Shown: piece by piece, positions 1 to 11,498 of the stretch
How positions within the stretch are numbered: the first letter of the stretch is position 1
Layout: every line of letters begins with the position of its first letter
Assembly: GCF_005239225.2 (NCBI RefSeq)
Contig: NC_133300.1
Location: forward strand, 19,643,584-19,707,583
Source: Populus alba
Lineage: Eukaryota; Streptophyta; Magnoliopsida; Malpighiales; Salicaceae
DNA length: 64,000 nucleotides
Reading direction: 5' to 3'
Position numbers and translations under genes: made by a program
The notes under the pieces: model-generated
Databases searched by the model: none
The model's input: only the letters and a program-made list of their open reading frames with translations
Told to the model about the DNA's origin: nothing

Positions 1-437
1 TTCTATGATCAAGAGAATTACGTTCCAAATATAGAAGATAAAAGGGCCCTGGAAAACAATTCTCATGGAACTTTAAATATGATGATCAAAGAGTTTGAAT
101 TTCACATGTGAAGATATAAGCCATGAGAAGTTGCATACGAAATTCTACAGAGCTAAATCTAATAAAAAAAGGCACCCAGTCCGGAGTTAAAGTTTGTACA
201 GGGAAAGACTTCTCATGGCTTATAATTTTAGAAGGAGTATAATTTTAAATGTTAAAAGATGCATGGTAAAATTAATGTTTAAGCATTTCCATGTCTCCTT
301 GAATGTTCAATGATGGCAGTTTTTCTAACAAACAAAAACATGTGCACACAACAATAAATTAGTTGCATTTGCACATATTCTAGGTGCGTTATGTGAAGAA
401 AATACACCACATTCCTCGCAAGACAACACAAAACTAC
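1..437. other. Non-coding flank with a 16-bp inverted repeat
   Basis: No convincing coding segment is seen here. It lies downstream (3') of the DJ-1 pseudogene and would be expected to hold the last exon of that gene, but I find no translation resembling the DJ-1 C-terminus. Positions 116-131 and 208-223 are perfect 16-bp inverted repeats (first arm ATAAGCCATGAGAAGT) separated by 76 bases. They could be a fold-back element or chance. Confidence 0.6.
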
Positions 438-966
438 CTTAAGAACTCCGGCAGCAGCTAAGATCTGCTGCCCATGGCAGATAGATGCAACAGGCTTCTT
501 AGAGTGCATGAATTCTTTCACCAAAGCAATCACTGTCTCATCCAGTGCCAAGTATTCTGGAGCCCGGCCTCCAGGAATGACAAGAGCATCATAATTTGAG
601 GCATCCAAACAAAAGAAGCAAGGATTCTTAGCAACTATGAGACAACACATGTTTCATAAGCATAACCTCAGTCAATGGAAAAAAAATTAAGAATTAAAAA
701 CAAATAATTAGAACTTACCCCACAGAGAAACACAATTTTCTTATCTGAACCAGTTATCTTTCCCCCCAGTGCCCTCACAAATAGTTGGATGAACTCAGGA
801 TGCCCCTCATATGTAGCTCCGGTGATGATATTGCCATCAACAACACAAGCTTTCATGGTTTCAGGTTCAACCCAATGAGCGCCAGCATCAATGAGCACAG
901 GTTTCACAGCAGGATATGCAGTGCATTTCCGACCTTTTACTGAATTTGCAGCTGCCAAGATCAATT

Positions 967-1479
967 TGATGGGGCGACATCCGGGACCGGTGATGTACTG
1001 ATCTTTGCTCATAGGAGGGTTAAGCACACTGAGACACAATATTTAACGTGGTTCGGCAAATTGCCTACATCCACGGGAGAGGTTCATTTTATTTAGAGAT
1101 AGAGAAAGAATACAACACATGGAGGAGGATCACATCCACTCAACTCCCATCTCTCATTGCTACATGGGGCAGCAGCTGCTTAAGGCAGCAGGGCTGCTGA
1201 TGGCAGCCCTTCTCTTTCTTTCTCTCTTCTTCTCTCTACATGTCTCACAACTCTCACACTTTGCTCTCTAAGATCATGCCTCTTTTATAGGCATCAATGG
1301 CAGCTCCTCTTGCTCCTTTGTCATCAATGGTGGCTGCCAAACTCATCTCTTCTTCAACAAAGGTGGCTGCCAACTTCTTCTCTTCTTCAACAATGGTGGC
1401 TACCAAAGTCAAGGTTGGTGGTTGCCACCAACAAGCCTCCTTCTTTGACAATGTCAACATAATTGGCAATATTCCAACA
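967..1479 (-). repeat. 3' LTR of the non-autonomous element
   Basis: 513 bp, TG...CA ends, adjoining the purine tract. Short open frames inside it recur in the other LTR and are not genes. Confidence 0.93.
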
Positions 1480-2408
1480 ATCACCCCCTTTGCCATTTAT
1501 GTGGGCAATTGTCATCTTGCTTCTTCAGCACACGCTCTCTGGAGCGTTCTGAAATGAGCTCCTTTCATGGCTCTCACACCTTCTCTAAGGTGTCTCCGTT
1601 TGTCGTTATGCGACGGTCTAAACTAGGGCTCCTATCATGGCCCATAGTTTGGCACATATAATTGGGTAAACATGTGCACCTTCTTCTTCTTCATCTCCAT
1701 CGACCACCATGATGACCTTTAGATGCCTCCTGATCGGGCAATCTCTCTTTAATAATTCACCACTGTCATTTTCGGTCTCAAATCTCAAAGATCGGACCAT
1801 ACCATTGCATCCGGAATGATCAAATTAGCTGGAAACATGTCTTGAATCGTCCAAATCGCACTTCAGACGGCTAAGATTTGATCAAAACAATTCTGGCCTG
1901 ATCAACGACTCAGATTCAATCTCAGATCCGGTTGCACGTAGGATCCGCTACACTGGATCCTATCCCTCGGCTCGCGGCTCGGCTCGGCTCGGCTCGGCTC
2001 GCGGCTGATGACATGGCAGGTGGGTCCCGCTATGCTGACATGTTAGTTGACTAGTCAATTGACTTGCTGACTGTGTATGTGATGTCATCCTTGCATCATG
2101 ATGACGTCATCCTTTGCATGGCACTGTTCATGATACGTCACTGTTCATGTCTACTGTTCACATGGGTCGGGTCAACTCATCCGGGTGAAGAAGACGCGTG
2201 GGGCGCGTTGGCGCGCGTGGGTAGACGCCTTGCCGGAGAGTGATGGAGAGTGCGGACATGTCCGATGTCCGATTTTGACGCCGTTTTCACCAGTGGCTTC
2301 GTATCGTCCTCCTCTACACGGTGGGATGGTCAAAACACAATTTTGACAACTTTCATTTTTGAGCAAAGATCAAACACCACTTTAAACCAAAAAAGCTCTG
2401 ATACCATT

Positions 2409-2921
2409 TGATGGGGCGACATCCGGGACCGGTGATGTACTGATCTTTGCTCATAGGAGGGTTAAGCACACTGAGACACAATATTTAACGTGGTTCGGCA
2501 AATTGCCTACATCCACGGGAGAGGTTCATTTTATTTAGAGATAGAGAAAGAATACAACACATGGAGGAGGATCACATCCACTCAACTCCCATCTCTCATT
2601 GCTACATGGGGCAGCAGCTGCTTAAGGCAGTAGGGCTGCTGATGGCAGCCCTTCTCTTTCTTTCTCTCTTCTTCTCTCTACATGTCTCACAACTCTCACA
2701 CTTTGCTCTCTAAGATCATGCCTCTTTTATAGGCATCAATGGCAGCTCCTCTTGCTCCTTTGTCATCAATGGTGGCTGCCAAACTCATCTCTTCTTCAAC
2801 AAAGGTGGCTGTCAACTTCTTCTCTTCTTCAACAATGGTGGCTACCAAAGTCAAGGTTGGTGGTTGCCACCAACAAGCCTCCTTCTTTGACAATGTCAAC
2901 ATAATTGGCAATATTCCAACA
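2409..2921 (-). repeat. 5' LTR of the non-autonomous element
   Basis: 513 bp, nearly identical to the LTR at 967-1479 and followed (minus strand) by the initiator-Met primer-binding site at 2395-2406. Confidence 0.93.
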
Positions 2922-4142
2922 CAATTGTCCATGGCAAACAGAGGCAATTGGCCTTCCTGAGTCAGCAAAGTTCCCGACACAATCTAACACAGATTCGTTC
3001 ATGGCAAGATATTCTGGAGCCCGTCCTCCAGGTATCACCAGCCCATCATATTTGCAAAAATCAACTTCATCGAATGTTGCACTGAGAGTAAAATTATGAC
3101 CACGACTCTCAGTATAAGTCTAAAATCAATAAAGTTCCAAAAAAACACCTATCAGAACTATGTTTATGAAATTGATATATTATGCTTGCACTTTAATCAA
3201 TCAGTAGAGCTACATCCACCAACAGGTTATTAGAAAAACAACACACATAAATTATCATAAAAAAGGATGTTGATGAACACATAATGCATGTAAAATGATC
3301 ATCACCACAACCATGCAATTATCAAAATTAGCACTCAGCACAACCCATCAAAGAAATTATCATATTAATATTATCACTACTACACTGCCACCACAACCGC
3401 AACCACCATCATCACTAAGATCACCACGGCCACTACAGGCTCTCATTTCAGTTATCACAAAATTATTATTACATTAAGAAAAATGTCTTTTATTACCTTA
3501 TTAATTAATCAAAAATTAAAAATTTAATAACAAATATATGTGAAGATTAGTCTCAAAGTATTAGATTTTATCCACTAAACTACCCAAAGAAGACATACAG
3601 CAATGATAAAACCCAATAATCTGCACATTAAGAAAGTAAAGTGTGAGGTAAGCAATATCTATAGAGAGAAAAAAAACATATTTTGAATAAGTTAATATTA
3701 ACTTTACAAATCCATAAAAAAGAAAGAAAGAAAAAAACCTTTCTTATATTCACCAATTATTGAAAAGAAAATGCTAAAACTAAAGCTTCGATGACTGAAC
3801 TATAATAAGTTTTTTTCAAAAACAGCCAAAAGAAAGAATCCAATATGATGATTAAATGTATATAATGAGGGAGAGAGTACCTGATAACCAGCAGAATCAT
3901 GAATTGCAGTGCGGCAAATATCCCCAGCTTTCTTGCCAGGTCAAGCAGCATCAACAGCAATCCCATAAGCCTGCAAAGCTTGAAATGGAATCATAGCCTA
4001 CAAAAAACAAGAAGAACCCACAATTCTTCATCCATCCAAGATTCAAGAAACACTCCAAGATAGATAAAAAAAAAAAAAAAAAGCAGCCCACCTCATGATC
4101 TTCCATGTAATCACCACATAACAGTAAAACACTCTTGCCCAT

Positions 4143-7100
4143 TTTTTATGCTGAAAATTAAGCTTGAGCTTGAGTTCTTTCGTAGTTCTATGCTTCTTCT
4201 TTTTTCTTTTTCTTTTTTTTCACAGTTCGATTTTTTTTATTGTATTTTTTTCAGTTATCTCATTTAATTGGTTTTTTTGCTCATCCCTAGTGTTAGGTGT
4301 GCACCCACCACCTAGATGAGTGTGCTGCCCAACAAGGGTATTGTGCATGCACCCCAGCACTCCCTTAGGCTCAGTCACGCACCCCGAGCTCAACATCCAT
4401 GGATCCAAGCAACACGTTTGGACTAGTTATTCATTTTTAATGAGCTCGAGCATCTTGTCTAAGCCTAACACTTATCAAATAATTTTTCTTTTTCATTGAT
4501 CATATACATATTACTTCGAGTATATTGCAACTTAAAATATCAAAAGGGTGAAGTTACACTTTAACCCTTCTCTCCACAAAAGAACAAGATTCATGGGCTA
4601 TTAATACACCATGAATCCTTCAAGCCAAATGTTCACAATCTTTTCATTTAACATATATATTGTTAGAGTCTATTTCTCTAAAATGTTATTGCACTCTCTT
4701 TCTATAAAATTATTGAATTTACCATTGAAAAGTCCATATATCCATCAAAAGAGATCTTTTGCAGGTACTAGTTAGAGGTTACTTGGCTTACTAGACACTA
4801 CACGCTATTATCAAAACTATCGGTCACCACAATTATCAATCCCTAGGCTTTCCATATTAAGTTATCAAATATCTTGACTATGGAGAATGAATGATATTAC
4901 TTTAACTAAGAGATCAATAAATTATCCAACATATCAGTTTTATTCTTAAGCATCTTGGCGTTCAAGATTTGTCAGTGATTGATTAGTATTTTTGCATTTT
5001 CATACCCATTATTATTAATTGTGTATTGTTCATATTTTTAAATCTAATTTTATTAAAATTAATTAGCATCATCACTGAAAACTCTTGAGAAAATACGTAA
5101 GATAGGATAGGTCAATGATCATCTTTGATCTCTGATGTATCTCAGATTCTAAGAGAGATATCACTTGGTTTTCTACCAGGGTTGTTTTATGCTATTGTGC
5201 TTACTGCTTAGGAAGTTCTAAGTAAAGGATAGATTCTTAAGAAGATTTTTTTTTCCAAAGTAAAAACATTTGATGACCATAATACATTCGTTCATTCTAA
5301 AGTAAAGGATATATATATTTTATTTTTATTTTACTTTCTTTTTTCTCCCTGGCCATGTTCGAAAAGAAAATATTTTAGGACTAGTTTGGCCCGCGTCCCA
5401 AAATACTAGTAGACCCATAGCCTATTTAAAAACTCTTAAGAGTCCATGAATCCAATATCCCAGCAAAACTTCGAAAAACTCTCACCGTTTCCTTTTTTTT
5501 TTTATATATGGTTATGTTACATAGTATAAATAAATAAAAAATAAATGAGAATGTACTTAATTTAATTAAACAATATATTCCCTCTGTAGCAGCTTGAAAA
5601 AGAGTAGTAAAATTAATGCTATAAATGATTCAGAAATGGAAGGACCATATAGAGCCGTGCTTCATAAGAATTAGACTGTCATAGTAGCAAGCGAGCTAAG
5701 ACCGATCCTTAATTCCTAAAAAAATAATGATTAAATTGCTAATATTATAAAAAAGACCGATCCACAAACAAATAATGATTAAATCACTAATATTATAAAA
5801 AAGAAAACAGCAGTTTAAACAAGCAATTCATGAAACTACATTTCACACAACATGCTTAAAGATGGCATGTGTTTCATATTTACTTGTCTAAAAGACTTTA
5901 ATATATACTCCATAAATTTTAGAATTTAGAATTTAGAATTTAGAATTTAACTGTGGGCAGTCATGGGATAACATATTCGTGTTTTAACTGCAAATATTTG
6001 TATACAAAGTTAAAATTACATTACGGAATAAAGTAAAGGGTGTTGCGTTTTTCCTCTTTTCGTCTCAATACTCAGAATTTACTGTGCGTTTTAGTTACGT
6101 TTGTTTTTATATTTTAAAATTATTTAAAAAAAATTTAAAAATTAAATTTTTTTTATTTTAAATTAATTTTTTTTAGATCATTTTAATACGTTAATATTCA
6201 AAAATAATTTTTTTTTTAAAAAAAAATATTATTTTCTATATATTTTTTTAATAAAAAGCACCCAAACATGCTTTCAATGCAACTCATAATAAGTTTGTCT
6301 GATTTTTTTTTAATCTTAAAATGAGATTTTTTATGTTTTTGGATTGTACTATTAAAAATAATTTTTTAAAAATAAAATAATTTATTTTAATATATTTTCT
6401 AAACAACTATCTCAATTTTTAAATTAAGCATTAAAAATTTATTTGTAGGCAATAATTAACTCACTTACAAGACGAAAAAAACACAAGCTGTTTGCTCTCT
6501 TTTGATCTTTGCAAAAGTTAGGGGTACCCAAATTCTACGAACCCATTTTTACCCATCCACAAACCATTTTGAGTAAAAAATACTTATGCCAAAGACAATA
6601 ATTCAAAACACATATCATAAAATACGGCAGGTTTTTTTTTTTTTTTTTTTTGATGTAGGGTATTTTTAAAGTTTTTTTTAAATATATTAAAATAATATTT
6701 TTTTAAGACTATTTTTTATTTATATTTGCCATTAAAATATTTATAAAATACTAAAAATATTGTTTGAATTTTTTATAAAAACTATTCAAAAATTAAAAAT
6801 AAAAAAAAAACATGGTTCAATTGCACTCCTTATTAATCATTTGAACAGATTTAATTAATTTGCCAACTTAATGAATTGAAAATATTTTCGCACAAAATGT
6901 TAAAGAGAGTTGCATAAAATAAAGTTGATCAATGCACACAACATTAAAGTAGAATTCTCATTTCCATCGTGCAACCACAAAAAAAAAAAATAATATATAT
7001 ATATATTATTTTTTAACAATGACAAATTACGCAAACATCATAAGAATATGAAAGATACAGATTGATAATTGCTGCCAGCGTGCGAATTTGCTAGGTAGCA

Positions 7101-7659
7101 GGGTTAACCATGCCTATTCCATGGGAAAGCCTACAACATACAATGCCTTTCCATACAACGTTTCATAGAAAAGTACAAAAATGTAACCTCCAAAATCACT
7201 ACAGGAAAAGAGAGAACATGAAAAAGGAAAGATCCCTATTTCCATGGGAGAAGCTACAACACAATTGCGAAAACTCAAGGATCATTGGCATATTAAAAAA
7301 TTCACCATGATATTAACATATATCCCTGTTTTCCGAGCCACAATTTCAATTGATATCAAATATAATGCATCAAATAAGTTAATAATGTATTCAATTTATT
7401 ATATATTATTTTCCCAGACAACTAGCATCCCACGTAGCCAATTCATTAATTCACAGCGACAAATATAGCAACCAGGATTAGGAAATGGCGTTTCAAAAGA
7501 TGTTTTATTAAAATTTATTTATTTTATTTAAAATTATTTCTATATATTTTTAGATAGTTTAGATGTGTTGATGTAAAAAATATTTATAAAAATAAAAAAA
7601 AATATTATTTTAAAATATATTTAAATAAAAAATATTTTACAGAACAACCACCGAAATAC
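4143..7659. other. AT-rich intergenic region with duplicated relics
   Basis: No gene is supported. About 5041-5225 matches 62215-62415 upstream of NLR copy C. About 5460-5860 matches 7990-8420. About 7300-7410 matches the NLR upstream segments at 10646-10745 and 62815-62915. Positions 5920-5949 hold four tandem AGAATTT units. The stretch thus appears to be decayed copies of DNA that elsewhere lies in front of resistance genes, mixed with A/T-rich repeats. Confidence 0.7.
6090..6290. repeat. Short AT-rich dispersed repeat (MITE-like)
   Basis: It contains the motif AGATCATTTTAATACGTTAA followed by long A and T runs. Similar sequences occur at about 45185-45380 and, in the opposite orientation, about 55085-55260. 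A weaker relative lies in intron 3 of the eL19 gene near 48230-48390. The edges carry short CCAAACA/TGTTTGG-like ends, but I could not fix target-site duplications. Confidence 0.5.
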
Positions 7660-8000
7660 TTTTTGATACCATTTTACTGGTGCCATTTTGGATGGCACAT
7701 GGACACATTCAATCATCCAATCCAAATTAAAACATGGAAGATGCTGGCTTGCGTTATGTTCGCGAGTGGATCTCAAAATGTTTATTCCAAGATTATATTT
7801 TATTTCAAATGCATGATCTTGCATCATCATTGGCTCAAAATGAGTGCTCGATCATTAGGCTCTCAAAACCATCAATTTTCCAAAACGACCCGTCATTTGT
7901 CATTCATTTCATTTTTTCATCAAACTCTCCCCAAGTCTCCAAATGAGCTCGACCATGTGAGTTTTATTAAGCGGAACTCCACTCTTATTCCAAAACCTTG
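7660..8000 (+). pseudogene. NB-LRR relic (NB-ARC C-terminal fragment)
   Basis: The DNA aligns to 17256-17580 of NLR copy A, covering the segment from the end of RNBS-D through the MHD region to the start of the LRRs (for example the words for QFWMAHG, LASSLAQNE and SQNHQ). It is heavily altered: the MHD-containing stretch is shortened and frames change. No upstream NB-ARC is attached. It marks an older resistance-gene copy left of copy A. Confidence 0.8.
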
Positions 8001-8420
8001 AAAAACTCTCACCGTTACCTTTTTTTTTATATGGTTATGTTACGTAGTATAAATAATCAAATAAATTAAGAATGTACTTAATTTATTAAACAACATTTTC
8101 CCTCTTCAGCAGCTTGAAATTCGGGTGGAATTATGGTTCCTTGAGAAAGAGTACTAAAATTAATGCTATAAATGATTCAGAAATGGAAGGACCATATAGA
8201 ACCGTGCTCATAAGAATTAGACTGTCATGGTAGCCAGCGAGCTAAGACCGATCCTCAATTCCTATATGTATAGAACTTCAAAGCAGTATCTGCCTTATTT
8301 GGCCAATTACACAGAAACAATTAAGGATTAAATCGTTAATATTATGAAAAAGAAAACAGCCCTTTAAACAAGCAATTCATGAAGTGTATTTCACATAACA
8401 TGCTTAAATATGACATGTAT
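7990..8420. repeat. Duplicate of 5460-5860
   Basis: Both segments share AAAACTCTCACCGTT at one side and ATGGAAGGACCATATAGA and GAGCTAAGACCGATCC in the middle. The offset of about 2.5 kb suggests an old tandem duplication. No coding content is seen. Confidence 0.75.
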
Positions 8421-8889
8421 GTCGATGTGTTTAGGATTTAAAATTAAGGGTTTCTAATTACACAAAGGGACCCATCGGCAGAAGAATTATTGGGAATGTG
8501 GTTTTTTTTAAACAATTCAATTTAAACAAAGAGAAATAAGAATATGAGAGAGAGGAGGGGGGGGAACAATGGTCAAAGATGCTCCGCGGCTGTAATACAC
8601 TAATAATAATAAATTGATTTGTTGGCAATAATTAACTCACTACAACACGAAAAAACAATTGTTTGCTCTATTTGGTCTTTGCAAAAGTTAGGGGTTTACC
8701 CAAATTCTACGAACCCATCCACAAACCATTTAGAGTAAAAAAATAAAAAATAAAAATAGGACATACAATGGTGAAAGATGCTCGGCAGCTGTAATGCACT
8801 CATAATAAAAAAATTAATTATTTATGAGATTATCTCAATATCTTCATTTATGAGTTTAAATGATGAATTCGAGAAGAAATAAATTAAAA
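8420..8889. other. Intergenic, no gene seen
   Basis: AT-rich sequence with short repeats such as AAAAGTTAGGGG, also found near 6515. Nothing coding is supported. Confidence 0.6.
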
Positions 8890-8897
8890 ACACTTAA

Positions 8898-8900
8898 AAT

Positions 8901-8939
<39 letters not shown>

Positions 8940-8940
8940 T
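8898..8940. repeat. (TA)n microsatellite
   Basis: Near-pure AT dinucleotide run with one phase slip. Confidence 0.95.
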
Positions 8941-9284
8941 GATGGGTAAATTTGTCAAATCTGTAAATCGGGTAAGCCGAGATAGTACGTTAAACCTGAG
9001 AACTGGGTTATAAGCTTCACTAGGATTATAAAAAAAATATTTAATCTATTTTTTATTTAACTACAAATAACTAAAATAGATTATTATAAAATCATAATCT
9101 CAATATTGAGATGTTTTTTAAATTACAATAACCTCATAAAAAATAAAATGAAACCAATTTATGAAACTAAATTCTCAATTAATTTAGTATACTAAGGATG
9201 AAAAAAAAAACTAATTTAAAAAAAATAAAAACTTACTAGACCCACGAACTGAGTCAATCAACCAAACCTGTGAATAGACCCATG

Positions 9285-10430
9285 AACTTTATAAAGTTTA
9301 ATAAACATAACTTTTTCTAAAAACTATTTTTTAAAAAATATATAAGAAGAAAATAGACGATAAAAAAATTAAGTTCAATTAAAAAAAAAAAAGACACTCC
9401 ACCAAACTCGTAAAACCAGGGCAACCGGGGTTACCCTAGCAAACCCGCAAACAATGTTAACCTTATAGAAATGTAAAAATAAAAGAAAATAAATTATGAA
9501 ACCAAATTCTTAATCATCCTAATATTAAAAAATAAAATCGATAAAAATAAATTTGAAAAAAAACAATCATGACAAAAATTCAAAAACATAAAGAAAAAAA
9601 GAAAGAAAGTAAAACACTGTGGGTTACTATTTTTCATTCACAGTGCAATGTGTGCAGATGAAAAATGGTTTCTTCTCGCCCTTTAATTTTTGTTATTTTA
9701 TAAAGTTTAATAACATGATTTTTCTCTAAAACTAGTTTTTAACTATATGAGAAAAAAAATAGACTATAAAAAAAAGTTAAGTTAAATTAAAAAAAAATAA
9801 AGACAATCCACCAAACTTGTAAACCATAACAACCTTGTTTACTTTAGCAAACCCGTAAACCGGGTTAACCTTATATAAAAAAAAAAACTAAAAAAAAGTA
9901 AATTATGAAGCTAAATTCTTAACATTGTCAATTTTAAAAGATAAAATCAAACAAAAAAAAAATTTGAAAAAAAAAATCATAACAAAAATTAAAAAAAAAA
10001 AAAGCAAAGGAAAAAGAAAGAAAACACACTATGGATTACTATTGTGATCCATACTACAATTGGGAGAACAATGGTTTCCCTCGTATCTTTTAATTTTTGT
10101 TACTTCATAAAATTTAATAATATAGTTTTTATCTAAAATTATTTTTTTAAACAATATGAGAAAAATAGAATAAAAAATATTAAATTCAATTAAAAACCCA
10201 CTAAATTTATAAACTGACACAATCTGTGTTATTTTGACAAACCCGCAAATCATGCTAAGCTCATATAAAGACAAAAATAAAATAAAAAAAAATAAAAAAC
10301 AATTCTCAACCATCTCAATATTAAAAATAAAATAATTAATTTTAAAAAAATCATAACAAAAAAAAATCATATATTAAAAAAAAAACAAGATAAAAAAAAA
10401 TTGTAACAGTACAATGGGCATTTAGCTTTT
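9285..10430. repeat. Three degenerate tandem repeats of about 400 bp
   Basis: Each unit has the same order of landmarks: TTTAATTTTTGTTA-like start, TAAAGTTTAATAA, a run around CACTAAACTTGTAAAC, CAAACCCGCAAA or CAAACCCGTAAA followed by a TTAACCTTAT-like word, and a poly-A-rich end. The units begin near 9285, 9690 and 10100. A further decayed piece of the same family is near 61975-62105. A 113-codon open frame on the minus strand here is composed of low-complexity residues and is not a gene. Confidence 0.65.
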
Positions 10431-10489
10431 CTTTGTAATAATGGGTGACGCTGTACATTTACTTGTTAGACGGAGCCGGGAGGGAAGAT

Positions 10490-11050
10490 GTTTTGGACGC
10501 GTGCTGCTGATTAGTCAATGAAGTCAATTTGGACGCGTGGATACTTTACGGTGGGGTCTTGTTTTGTGAAACTTTCGGCAATTACTGGGAATGTGGACTT
10601 TGCATTTTAGTGATTCCTTTGTGTGAAAAGTGGATACTGTGGGCGGCCATGATATTAACATATATCCCTGTTTTCCAAGCCACAATTTCAATTGATATCA
10701 AATATAATGTATCAAATAAGTTAATAATGTATTTAATTTATTAATTATTATTTTCCCTCCTCAACTTGGTACATAAATTAAGATTAAGTAGATAACACGT
10801 AGGGTGGATTCATAGCTTCTTGGTCAACTACTCAAAAAACAATTAAGGATCGCTAATATAATTAAGAAAAAGAAAAGAAAGAGAACAGGGGAACCAATTA
10901 AACAAGCGATCCATGGAGGTTGGAGCCATTTTACATTTTAATTAAGAAGACTCAACGACTTCTCCTCTCCACTCAGAAAAGAAAGCAGCACTCCACTCTT
11001 ATCTCAATCATTTCTTCCTATCAAACACTTCTCCCCTCACTCAAAAAAAT
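10490..11050 (+). promoter_or_regulatory. Upstream/promoter segment of NLR copy A, repeated before copy C
   Basis: This segment is nearly the same as 62690-63220, ending just before an equivalent ATG in each case. Shared words include GGACGCGTGGATACTTTACG and TCCATGGAG. A piece of it (10646-10745) also occurs at about 7310-7410. A conserved 0.5-kb block in front of two NLR start codons is likely to hold the promoter and 5' UTR. No specific box is assigned. Confidence 0.6.
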
Positions 11051-11333
11051 ATGGCAGAAGCTTTTGCTGCCGAGATTGCAAAATCCCTTCTAGGGAAGTT
11101 AGGCTCTTTCGCTGGTCAAGAATTTCGTTTGGCATGGGGACTTGAAGATGACCTTGCACGTCTTGAAGAGAGATTGAAAGCCATCAACGCGGTGCTGTCC
11201 GATGCTGAGAAGCAACAATCAAAGAATGACAGGATTCGGCTCTGGCTCCATATGCTCAGAGAAGTCTTGTATGATGCAGAGGACGTGCTGGACGAAACGA
11301 GTGTGAAACTTTGCGAAGAGAGGTGGTGAAAAC

Positions 11334-11498
11334 TGTGAAACTAATTGAGATCAAACACAAAAAGGAGGCTAGAATTCTGAATAAACTGTATATTATGAAT
11401 GCATAGTCTTAACCTAATTACAAATAAAGTATATATAGGTTAAACTGAAAGTACTATTCTACCCTTAATAAATAAGACAACATAAATATTATTTAACA
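11334..11498 (-). repeat. Copia 3' LTR
   Basis: 165 bp, TG...CA ends, adjoining the purine tract. No difference from 16055-16219 was found by eye. Confidence 0.95.

Larger units (their letters stand above)
967..2921 (-). mobile_element. Non-autonomous LTR retrotransposon (TRIM/LARD-like), 1955 bp
   Basis: Two 513-bp LTRs (967-1479 and 2409-2921) begin TG and end CA and differ by two C/T changes by eye. The 5-bp target-site duplication CAATT lies at 962-966 and 2922-2926. The primer-binding site reads TGGTATCAGAGC on the minus strand (2395-2406), complementary to initiator tRNA-Met and 2 nt from the LTR. A purine-rich tract (minus strand AAAGGGGGTGATT) sits beside the other LTR at about 1480-1494. 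The element is therefore on the minus strand. The 0.93-kb interior has no gag, protease or RT and must rely on a partner element. It includes a GC-rich stretch of repeated GGCTC units at about 1970-2005. The nearly identical LTRs imply recent insertion. Confidence 0.95.
438..4142 (-). pseudogene. DJ-1/PfpI tandem-domain protein pseudogene (DJ-1D-like), copy 1
   Basis: Plant DJ-1D-like proteins carry two class-I glutamine-amidotransferase-like (PfpI) domains and are linked to glyoxalase III/deglycase activity. Visible parts, 5' to 3' on the minus strand: exon 1 about 4092-4142 (starts MGKSVLLLCGDYMEDHE), exon 2 about 3891-4005 ([10 protein letters not shown]...), exon 3 right half 2922-3119 (nucleophile elbow ASVCHGQ) and left half 719-966, then part of a second domain at 438-606 ([19 protein letters not shown]). 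Three lesions are visible. A 1955-bp LTR element interrupts exon 3. An in-frame TGA near 3949 replaces the Cys codon kept in the partial copy at 20.1 kb. The N-terminal half of domain 2 is missing between 719 and 606. Without the element and one target-site copy the exon 3 frame is continuous, so the insertion hit a readable exon. Not expected to give a working enzyme. Confidence 0.9.

Noticed and set aside
1297..1557. 86-codon open frame, repeated at 2739-2960
   Set aside because: It lies within the LTR pair and recurs only because the LTRs are repeats; no codon-level conservation can be inferred.
3348..3450. Possible gene rich in CCACCACAACC-like repeats
   Set aside because: It lies in DJ-1 intron 2 and is repeated at 19549-19640 in the partial DJ-1 copy; no frame is shared with a known protein.
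10029..10370. 113-codon minus-strand frame
   Set aside because: Low-complexity residues from an A/T-rich tandem repeat; other units of the repeat do not keep the frame.
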